A stretch of DNA of 6,347 nucleotides, taken from positions 1-6,347 of the forward strand of contig CAIVVS010000259.1 of assembly GCA_903909415.1 (NCBI GenBank). Reading direction: 5' to 3'. The position numbers and the translations under genes are program-made. Origin of the DNA: an uncultured Pseudomonadota bacterium (GTDB taxonomy: Bacteria; Pseudomonadota; Gammaproteobacteria; Burkholderiales; SG8-39). The notes beneath the pieces were generated by a model that worked only from the letters and a program-made list of their open reading frames with translations, was not told the DNA's origin and did no database searches. Below are positions 1-6,347 of the stretch, in pieces (the first letter of the stretch is position 1; each line of letters begins with the position of its first letter).

Positions 1-956
<956 letters not shown>

Positions 957-957
957 C

Positions 958-3309
958 ATGGCGCTGCTCAAGGTCGAGATAGACGGCAAGCAGGTCGAGG
1001 TGCCGCACGGCTCCATGGTCATGGAAGCCGCCACCAAGCTGGGCGTCTACGTCCCGCACTTCTGCTATCACAAGAAGCTGTCCATCGCGGCCAACTGCCG
1101 CATGTGTCTGGTCGAGGTCGAGAAGGCGCCCAAGCCGCTGCCGGCCTGCGCGACGCCGGTCACCGACGGCATGAAGGTCTGGACCCATTCGCCCAAGGCC
1201 AAGCAGGCGCAGGGCGGCGTGATGGAGTTCCTGCTGATCAACCATCCGCTGGACTGCCCGATCTGCGACCAGGGCGGCGAATGCCAGCTGCAGGACCTCG
1301 CAGTCGGCTACGGAGGCTCGTCCTCGCGCTACCAGGAACCCAAGCGCGTGGTGTTCCACAAGCCGCTGGGCGCGCTGATCTCCGCGGACGAGATGAGCCG
1401 CTGCATCCACTGCACCCGCTGCGTGCGCTTTGGCCAGGAAGTGGCCGGCGTGATGGAACTGGGCATGATCGGCCGCGGCGAACACTCCGAGATCGTGTCC
1501 TTCGTCGGCAAGACCGTGGACTCCGAGCTGTCGGGCAACATGATCGACGTCTGCCCGGTGGGTGCGCTGACCTCCAAGCCGTTCCGCTACTCCGCGCGGA
1601 CCTGGGAACTGGCGCGACGCCGGTCCGTGTCCCCGCACGACGGCCTCGGCGCGAACCTCGTGGTGCAGGTCAAGCACAACAGCGTGATGCGCGTCGTCCC
1701 GTTCGAGAACGAGGACGTGAACGAATGCTGGATCGCCGACCGCGACCGCTTCTCGTATGAAGCGCTGAACGGCGACGCCCGCCAGACCAAGCCGATGATC
1801 CGGCGCGACGGCCGCCTCCAGGAAACCGACTGGCAGACGGCGCTGGAATTCGCCGCCGGCCGCCTTGCCGAGACCAAGGACAAGCACGGCTCCAACGCCA
1901 TCGCCGCGCTGGTCAGCCCCCATGCCACGCTGGAAGAGATGTACCTCGCGCAGAAGCTGGTGCGCGGGCTCGGCAGCGACTCCGTGGACTTCCGCCTGCG
2001 CCAGTCCGACTTCTCCGCCGACGGCAAGCTCGCCGGCGCGCCCTGGCTGGGGATGAAAGTCGCCGAGCTCGGATCTCTCGACCGCCTGCTGCTGGTGGGC
2101 TCGTTCCTGCGCAAGGACCAACCGCTGCTGGCCAGCCGGCTGCGCCAGGCCGCTCGCCGCGCATTGAAAGTCAACGTGGTGCACATGGCCGACGACGACC
2201 TGCTGATGCCGGTCGCCAACCGTGCCGTGGTGCGTCCCGGCGACATGGTCGCGACCCTCGCCGGCGTGCTGCGCGCGCTGGCCGAAGCCAAGCAGCAGCC
2301 GGTGCCGCAGGCTGTCGCGCAAGCCGACGTGAGCGCCTCAGCGCGTGCCATCGCAGACAGCCTTGCCTCGGGCAAGCAGGTGGGCATCCTGCTCGGCAAC
2401 GCCGCCCAGCAGCATCCGCACGCGGCGCAGCTGCACGCGCTCGCGCAGGCGATCGCCGGACTGGCGGGAGCCCGTTTCGGTTTCCTCGGTGAAGCAGCCA
2501 ACAGCGTCGGCGGCTTCCTCGCCGGGTGCCTGCCCGGCCCGCGCGGGCTGAACGCCGCCGCGATGCTCGCGAACCCGCGCAAGGCCTACCTGTTGCTGAA
2601 CGTGGAGCCGGAACTCGACTGCCACGATGCGCGTACTGCCCTGCACGCGATCGATGCGGCCGAGTTGGTGATCGCGATGACGCCGTTCAAGACCCGCGCC
2701 ATGGACTATGCCCACGTGGTGCTGCCCATCGCCCCGTACACGGAAACCTCCGGCACCTTCGTCAACACCGAAGGGCGCATGCAGGGCTTCAACGGCGTGG
2801 TGCGTCCGCTGGGCGACACCCGCCCGGCCTGGAAGGTGCTGCGCGTGCTGGCCAACCTGCTGGGCGTGTCCGGCTTCGACCAGGACTCGTCCGAGGCGAT
2901 CCGCGAGCAGGCCTGCCCGGGGGGCGACGTGGCCTCGCGCCTGGACAACCAGACCTCGGTGGCGATCGCGGCGCTGGCTAATGCGGCTTCCGGTCTAGAG
3001 CGCGTCGCTGACGTGCCGGTGTACTTCGCCGACCCGCTGGTGCGCCGGGCCCCCTCGTTGCAGCAGACCCGCGACGCGCGTGCGCCGCGGGCGCTGGTGA
3101 ATGCCGCGCTGGCGGCGAAGCTCGGCTTGGCTGCCGGTGCGAAGGTCGTTGCACGTCAGTCCGGCGGCGAAGCCGTGCTGGACCTGGCGATTGATGGGTC
3201 CGTGCCCGACGGCTGCGTGCGCATCGCCGCCGCCCATGAGTCGACCGCGGCACTCGGCCCGATGTTCGGTCCGGTGGAGCTGGCCGGTTCGGGACAGGCT
3301 GCGAAATGA
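958..3309 (+). CDS. nuoG: NADH-quinone oxidoreductase subunit G
   Basis: The 783-residue iron-sulfur subunit carries electrons from NuoF towards NuoI in the peripheral arm. An N-terminal 2Fe-2S ferredoxin domain has N1b ligands Cys36, Cys47, Cys50 and Cys64. The His-Cys motif [14 protein letters not shown] supplies N5 ligands His96, Cys100, Cys103 and Cys109. The N4 [4Fe-4S] ligands are Cys149, Cys152, Cys155 and Cys199 (CIHCTRC and DVCPVGAL). From about residue 218 a molybdopterin-oxidoreductase-like body follows, and about 710-776 resemble the molybdopterin-dinucleotide-binding C-terminal fold; in complex I this body is known to carry no molybdenum cofactor. The CxxCxxxC motif of the extra N7 cluster found in E. 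coli is absent: the segment reads [14 protein letters not shown]. The ATG at 958 has GAGG at 945-948 at good spacing, and the protein starts directly on the ferredoxin strand. The stop overlaps the nuoH start as ATGA. Length is between Paracoccus-type and E. coli-type NuoG. Confidence 0.98.
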   Translation: MALLKVEIDGKQVEVPHGSMVMEAATKLGVYVPHFCYHKKLSIAANCRMCLVEVEKAPKPLPACATPVTDGMKVWTHSPKAKQAQGGVMEFLLINHPLDCPICDQGGECQLQDLAVGYGGSSSRYQEPKRVVFHKPLGALISADEMSRCIHCTRCVRFGQEVAGVMELGMIGRGEHSEIVSFVGKTVDSELSGNMIDVCPVGALTSKPFRYSARTWELARRRSVSPHDGLGANLVVQVKHNSVMRVVPFENEDVNECWIADRDRFSYEALNGDARQTKPMIRRDGRLQETDWQTALEFAAGRLAETKDKHGSNAIAALVSPHATLEEMYLAQKLVRGLGSDSVDFRLRQSDFSADGKLAGAPWLGMKVAELGSLDRLLLVGSFLRKDQPLLASRLRQAARRALKVNVVHMADDDLLMPVANRAVVRPGDMVATLAGVLRALAEAKQQPVPQAVAQADVSASARAIADSLASGKQVGILLGNAAQQHPHAAQLHALAQAIAGLAGARFGFLGEAANSVGGFLAGCLPGPRGLNAAAMLANPRKAYLLLNVEPELDCHDARTALHAIDAAELVIAMTPFKTRAMDYAHVVLPIAPYTETSGTFVNTEGRMQGFNGVVRPLGDTRPAWKVLRVLANLLGVSGFDQDSSEAIREQACPGGDVASRLDNQTSVAIAALANAASGLERVADVPVYFADPLVRRAPSLQQTRDARAPRALVNAALAAKLGLAAGAKVVARQSGGEAVLDLAIDGSVPDGCVRIAAAHESTAALGPMFGPVELAGSGQAAK

Positions 3310-4418
3310 CGGAGATGCTCCTGTCCATCCCCCAGGCGGCGCTCACGCTGTCGCAGGGCCTGTTCGGCCCTATGTGGGGCCCATGGGTCTACACGCTGGT
3401 CAAGACGCTGGTGCTGATCATGTGCATCGTCGCGCCGCTGATGGGCGGGGTGGCCTACCTGACGCTGTGGGAACGCAAGTTCATCGGCTGGATCCAGATC
3501 CGCCAGGGCCCGAACCGCGTCGGCCCGCTCGGCCTGCTGCAGCCGGTGGCCGACGGCGTGAAGCTGCTGCTCAAGGAGATCATCGTCCCTACGGCATCCA
3601 ACAAGGTGCTGTTCTTCGTTGCGCCCATCATGGCTCTGATGCCGGCGCTCGCCGCCTGGGCTGTCATTCCGTTCGCGCCTGGACTGGTACTGGCCGACAT
3701 CAATGCCGGACTGCTGTACCTGATGGCGATGACTTCGCTGGGCGTCTACGGCGTGATCATCGCCGGCTGGGCATCGAACTCCAAGTACGCCTTCCTCGGC
3801 GCCATGCGCTCGGCCGCGCAGATCGTTGCCTACGAGATCGCGATGGGCTTCGCGCTGGTGGTGGTGCTGATGGTCTCGGGCAGCCTGAACCTGTCGGACA
3901 TCGTGAACGGGCAGGGCAGGGGTACCTTCGCGCACGCCGGCCTGAACTTCCTGTCCTGGAACTGGCTGCCGCTGCTGCCCATCCTGGTGGTGTACTTCAT
4001 CTCCGGGGTGGCCGAGACCAACCGCGCGCCCTTCGACGTGGTCGAGGGCGAGTCCGAGATCGTCGCCGGCCACATGATCGAGTACTCGGGCATGTCCTTC
4101 GCGCTGTTCTTCCTCGCCGAATACGCCAACATGTGGCTGATCGCCACGTTGACGGTGGTGATGTTCTTCGGCGGCTGGCAGGCCCCGATCGACAGCGTGG
4201 TGTTCAACTGGATTCCGCCTGTCGGCTGGTTCCTGGTGAAGATGGTCTGCGTGGTGACCCTGTTCCTTTGGCTGCGCGCGACCTTCCCGCGCTACCGCTA
4301 CGACCAGATCATGCGCCTGGGCTGGAAGGTGTTCATCCCGGTGACCCTGGTCTGGTTGGTGGTGGTCGGCGTCTGGATGCAGACCCCGTGGAACATCTGG
4401 ACGGTGGCGCGCCCATGA
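3306..4418 (+). CDS. nuoH: NADH-quinone oxidoreductase subunit H (ND1 family)
   Basis: This 370-residue integral membrane protein forms much of the quinone-binding chamber where the peripheral arm meets the membrane arm. It carries the family signature [20 protein letters not shown] at residues 55-74. The conserved acidic loop [18 protein letters not shown] at 236-253 faces the quinone cavity and the start of the proton pathway. About eight hydrophobic helices can be read, near 33-53, 101-121, 135-155, 175-192, 219-235, 262-285, 303-323 and 340-358, with the expected N-out short amphipathic lead. The ATG overlaps the nuoG stop (ATGA), with AGG at 3296-3298 seven bases upstream, which supports this start. 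An internal Met4 is a possible but less likely start. The 3' end overlaps nuoI by the same ATGA arrangement. No truncation or missing signature residue is seen. Confidence 0.98.
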   Translation: MTEMLLSIPQAALTLSQGLFGPMWGPWVYTLVKTLVLIMCIVAPLMGGVAYLTLWERKFIGWIQIRQGPNRVGPLGLLQPVADGVKLLLKEIIVPTASNKVLFFVAPIMALMPALAAWAVIPFAPGLVLADINAGLLYLMAMTSLGVYGVIIAGWASNSKYAFLGAMRSAAQIVAYEIAMGFALVVVLMVSGSLNLSDIVNGQGRGTFAHAGLNFLSWNWLPLLPILVVYFISGVAETNRAPFDVVEGESEIVAGHMIEYSGMSFALFFLAEYANMWLIATLTVVMFFGGWQAPIDSVVFNWIPPVGWFLVKMVCVVTLFLWLRATFPRYRYDQIMRLGWKVFIPVTLVWLVVVGVWMQTPWNIWTVARP

Positions 4419-4909
4419 TCGCCGAACGCATGCGCGATTTCTTCAAGTCCTTCCTCCTGCTCGAGCTGGTGCGCGGCATGGCGCTGACCGGGCGCCACCT
4501 GTTCGCCCGCAAGATCACGGTGCAGTTCCCCGAGGAAAAGACGCCCCAGAGCCCGCGCTTCCGGGGCCTGCATGCGCTGCGCCGCTACCCCAACGGCGAG
4601 GAACGCTGCATCGCCTGCAAGCTGTGCGAGGCGGTCTGTCCCGCGCTGGCCATCACCATCGAGTCCGAGCAGCGCGCCGACAACACCCGCCGAACGACGC
4701 GCTACGACATCGACCTGACCAAGTGCATCTTCTGCGGGTTCTGCGAGGAATCCTGCCCTGTGGATTCCATCGTCGAGACGCGAATCCTCGAGTACCACGG
4801 CGAGAAGCGCGGCGACCTGTACTACACCAAGGAAATGCTGCTTGCGGTGGGCGACACCTACGAGCAGACCATAGCCAAGGACCGCGCGGCCGACGCGCAG
4901 TACCGATGA
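4415..4909 (+). CDS. nuoI: NADH-quinone oxidoreductase subunit I (2x[4Fe-4S] ferredoxin subunit)
   Basis: This 164-residue subunit wires NuoG to the terminal cluster N2 on NuoB. An N-terminal amphipathic segment (about 5-30) would lie on the membrane near NuoH. Two ferredoxin motifs follow: [12 protein letters not shown] with Cys65, 68, 71 and 75, and [12 protein letters not shown] with Cys104, 107, 110 and 114. By the usual bacterial-ferredoxin pairing, Cys65/68/71 plus Cys114 hold N6a and Cys104/107/110 plus Cys75 hold N6b. The block [19 protein letters not shown] before the first motif is characteristic of NuoI. The length matches the short (about 160-residue) NuoI class. The ATG at 4415 overlaps the nuoH TGA. 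The only upstream purine signal is a weak GGTGG at 4403-4407, so initiation probably relies on coupling to nuoH translation. Met6 (4430) is a less likely alternative start. The frame stays open far upstream inside nuoH, but that part is not NuoI-like. Confidence 0.98.
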   Translation: MIAERMRDFFKSFLLLELVRGMALTGRHLFARKITVQFPEEKTPQSPRFRGLHALRRYPNGEERCIACKLCEAVCPALAITIESEQRADNTRRTTRYDIDLTKCIFCGFCEESCPVDSIVETRILEYHGEKRGDLYYTKEMLLAVGDTYEQTIAKDRAADAQYR

Positions 4910-5535
4910 TCCTCGAAACCGCGATCTTCTATTTTTTCTCCGCAGTCATGCTGCTGGCGGCGCTGCGCGTGATCACGGCGCGCAACCCGGTGCACGCCGC
5001 GCTGTTCCTGGTGCTGGCGTTCTGCTCGGCCTCCGCGATCTGGATGCTGCTGCGCGCCGAGTTCCTCGCCATCACGCTGGTGCTGGTCTATGTCGGCGCG
5101 GTGATGGTGCTGTTCCTGTTCGTGGTGATGATGCTGGACATCAACCTGGAGCGGGTGCGCGCCGGGTTCTGGGCCAACCTGCCGCTGGCGCTGGTGGTCG
5201 GCGTGTTCATCGCCATCGAGATGATCCTGGTGCTGTGGAACGCCTGGGGTCGCCCGGTCGGCCTGACCGATCCCGGTGCCGCATACAACAACACCCGCGC
5301 GCTCGGTCGGGTGCTCTACACCGACTACGTGTATCCGTTCGAGCTGGCGGCGGTGCTGCTCCTGGTGGCCATCATCGCGGCCATTGCCCTGACCATGCGC
5401 AAGCGCAAGGACACCAAGGCCCAGGACCCGTCGGCCCAGGTGCGCGTGCGTCGCGCTGACCGGGTGCGCCTGGTATCCATGCCTGCCGAGCCCAAGGTGG
5501 GCGAGCAGGCCGCGTCCACCGACAAGCCGGTATGA
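4906..5535 (+). CDS. nuoJ: NADH-quinone oxidoreductase subunit J (ND6 family)
   Basis: A 209-residue membrane-arm subunit next to NuoH, NuoK and NuoA. Five hydrophobic helices are visible near residues 4-24, 29-49, 53-77, 90-112 and 142-163. The third ([20 protein letters not shown]) contains the conserved [17 protein letters not shown] stretch, whose pi-bulge helix is known in complex I structures to change conformation during turnover. Asp78 follows it. After the last helix comes a polar, strongly basic then Ala/Pro-rich tail of about 46 residues beginning MRKRKDTK, which should be cytoplasmic. The ATG overlaps the nuoI stop (ATGA). No Shine-Dalgarno-like run is seen in the 20 bases upstream (GC-rich, ending CAGTACCG), so translation is probably coupled to nuoI. 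The open frame extends upstream into nuoI, but that part is not membrane protein and is a shadow. A 38-nt gap follows, unlike the earlier junctions. Confidence 0.97.
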   Translation: MILETAIFYFFSAVMLLAALRVITARNPVHAALFLVLAFCSASAIWMLLRAEFLAITLVLVYVGAVMVLFLFVVMMLDINLERVRAGFWANLPLALVVGVFIAIEMILVLWNAWGRPVGLTDPGAAYNNTRALGRVLYTDYVYPFELAAVLLLVAIIAAIALTMRKRKDTKAQDPSAQVRVRRADRVRLVSMPAEPKVGEQAASTDKPV

Positions 5536-5573
5536 GTCCTAGAATTGCCAGAAATTAACTTAAGTCGCTGATT
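5536..5573 (+). other. AT-rich nuoJ-nuoK spacer, candidate regulatory leader
   Basis: These 38 bases separate two genes in an operon whose preceding junctions overlap or have a 1-nt gap. Only 14 of the 38 bases are G or C, in clear contrast to the GC-rich genes on both sides. The spacer holds TAGAAT at 5540-5545, a 5-of-6 match to a sigma-70 -10 box but with no recognisable -35 box 16-18 bp upstream. It also has CTTAAG at 5559-5564 and TTAAC at 5555-5559, which is complementary to GTTAA at 5576-5580 across the nuoK start. A TAA at 5556-5558 is in frame with nuoK and limits how far upstream that gene can begin. No good Shine-Dalgarno sequence is present. The composition is directly visible; any promoter or leader function is inference and weakly supported. 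Confidence 0.4.
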
Positions 5574-5879
5574 TTGTTAACTATTTCACACTTCCTCGTG
5601 CTCGGTGCGCTGCTCTTCGCGATCAGCGTGGTCGGCATTTTCCTGAACCGCAAGAACGTCATCGTGCTGCTGATGGCGATCGAACTGATGCTGCTCGCGG
5701 TGAACCTGAACTTCATCGCGTTCTCGCATTACCTGGACGACATCGCCGGACAGGTGTTCGTGTTCTTCATCCTGACCGTGGCGGCGGCCGAGTCGGCCAT
5801 CGGCCTGGCGATACTGGTCGTGCTGTTCCGCAACCTCGCCACGATCAACGTGGATGACCTGGACAGCCTAAAAGGCTGA
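5574..5879 (+). CDS. nuoK: NADH-quinone oxidoreductase subunit K (ND4L family), TTG start
   Basis: A 101-residue, three-helix membrane-arm subunit of the proton path between NuoJ and NuoN. Helices lie near residues 3-22, 28-48 and 58-86. The family block [20 protein letters not shown] holds Glu37, and [11 protein letters not shown] holds Glu73. These correspond to E. coli Glu36 and Glu72, the membrane-embedded carboxylates needed for coupling. The start is assigned to TTG at 5574 because the resulting protein ([15 protein letters not shown]) begins where NuoK proteins normally begin and has the usual length. No ATG or GTG lies in frame between the upstream in-frame TAA (5556-5558) and codon 9. 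CTG at 5568 and ATT at 5571 are formal alternatives. There is no convincing Shine-Dalgarno sequence, and the first codons (TTG TTA ACT ATT TCA) are AT-rich, unlike the rest of the gene. The exact start is less sure than the identity. Confidence 0.95.
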   Translation: MLTISHFLVLGALLFAISVVGIFLNRKNVIVLLMAIELMLLAVNLNFIAFSHYLDDIAGQVFVFFILTVAAAESAIGLAILVVLFRNLATINVDDLDSLKG

Positions 5880-5894
5880 TTGCGGACCGATCCC

Positions 5895-6347
5895 ATGAAG
5901 CCCCTCTACCTCCTGATTCCGCTGGCTCCGCTGCTTGGCGCCATCATCGCCGGCCTGTTCGGCCGGGTGATAGGCCGAGCCAACGCGCACCGGGTGACCA
6001 TTGCCGGGGTGGCCGTATCCTTCATCGGTGCCTGCATCGTGATGCAGGACGTGCTGGCCAACGGCACGGTGTTCAACGGTCCGGCCTACACGTGGATCAC
6101 GTCCGGGGACACCAAGCTGGAGATCGGCTTCCTGATCGACCGCCTGTCCGCGCTGATGATGGTGGTGGTGACCTTCGTCTCGCTGATGGTGCATATCTAC
6201 ACCATCGGCTACATGAAGGATGACCCGGGATACCAGCGATTCTTCGCCTACATCTCGCTGTTCACGTTCTCCATGCTGATGCTGGTAATGGCGAACAACT
6301 TCCTGCAGCTGTTCTTCGGCTGGGAAGCGGTGGGCCTGGTGTCGTAC
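5895..6347 (+). CDS. nuoL: NADH-quinone oxidoreductase subunit L, 3'-truncated by window edge
   Basis: The first 151 residues of the distal antiporter-like, proton-pumping subunit of the membrane arm (ND5 family, usually above 600 residues; most of the gene is outside). The frame is open from ATG 5895 to the window end. The visible part begins with hydrophobic helices near residues 4-24 and 34-55, a short periplasmic-type segment with TWITSGDTKLEIGFLIDRLS (66-85), a helix at about 85-105, then SLFTFSMLMLVMANNFLQLFFGWEAVGLVSY. Glu144 in GWEAVGLVSY sits at the same number as E. coli NuoL Glu144, the conserved charged residue of the antiporter module, so the start is well placed. The ATG is 15 nt after the nuoK stop. 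A short GCGGA at 5882-5886, eight bases upstream, is a plausible ribosome-binding site. Gene order K-L is the standard nuo order. Confidence 0.96.
   Translation, partial: MKPLYLLIPLAPLLGAIIAGLFGRVIGRANAHRVTIAGVAVSFIGACIVMQDVLANGTVFNGPAYTWITSGDTKLEIGFLIDRLSALMMVVVTFVSLMVHIYTIGYMKDDPGYQRFFAYISLFTFSMLMLVMANNFLQLFFGWEAVGLVSY

Noticed and set aside
3156..4073. A 305-codon - strand frame opposite nuoG/nuoH
   Set aside because: His/Gln/Arg/Asp-rich with no hydrophobic core or motif, and antisense to the conserved ND1 signatures of nuoH.
3101..4414. Apparent long N-terminal extension of nuoI reading through nuoH in the +2 frame
   Set aside because: The extension is Arg/Gly-rich with no similarity to NuoI. 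The real NuoI starts at 4415 with the expected membrane-surface helix and family length.
4624..4905. Apparent N-terminal extension of nuoJ inside nuoI
   Set aside because: The extra part is Arg/His-rich and soluble-looking, opposite in character to NuoJ. The ATG at 4906 gives a typical NuoJ start and an ATGA overlap.
5864..5878. CAGCC-TAAAA-GGCTG hairpin across the nuoK stop codon as a terminator
   Set aside because: The stem is only 5 bp and is followed by GATTGCGGACC rather than a T run. nuoL starts 15 nt after the nuoK stop in the same operon, so termination here is unlikely.

Overview
The window is one continuous stretch of a nuo operon, encoding the proton-pumping type I NADH:quinone oxidoreductase (respiratory complex I). 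All genes are on the + strand, in the order nuoF (5' end outside the window), nuoG, nuoH, nuoI, nuoJ, nuoK, nuoL (3' end outside the window). No RNA gene, mobile element, CRISPR array or foreign gene is visible. Apart from two short spacers (38 and 15 nt), the whole window is coding.

The DNA is GC-rich with strong G/C preference at third codon positions. The proteins look like complex I of a GC-rich Gammaproteobacterium of the Xanthomonadales/Lysobacterales type, or a close relative on the beta/gamma boundary. This placement comes from remembered family resemblance only. It rests on a NuoG of 783 residues without N7-cluster cysteines, a 164-residue NuoI with two CxxCxxCxxxC motifs, and a 101-residue NuoK.

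Region by region: bases 1-956 hold the C-terminal ~317 residues of NuoF (NADH/FMN subunit with cluster N3). Bases 958-3309 hold NuoG (clusters N1b, N5, N4, plus a cofactor-free molybdopterin-oxidoreductase-like body). Bases 3306-4418 hold NuoH (quinone-site membrane subunit). Bases 4415-4909 hold NuoI (clusters N6a/N6b). Bases 4906-5535 hold NuoJ. A 38-nt AT-rich spacer follows, then NuoK at 5574-5879. NuoL begins at 5895 and runs off the window at residue 151.

Electrons would pass from NADH through FMN/N3 (NuoF), N1b-N4-N5 (NuoG) and N6a/N6b (NuoI), then via N2 on NuoB (outside the window) to quinone at the NuoH interface. NuoJ, NuoK and NuoL belong to the membrane arm that couples this to proton translocation. 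F-G are separated by 1 nt, and G-H, H-I and I-J overlap by ATGA, so translational coupling is expected.

I see no undescribed system here. The one locally unusual place is the nuoJ-nuoK junction. It has an AT-rich (14 G/C of 38) spacer in an otherwise overlapping operon, followed by a TTG start with no convincing Shine-Dalgarno sequence and AT-rich first codons. It could be a start-site peculiarity, a weak internal promoter or an mRNA regulatory or processing site.
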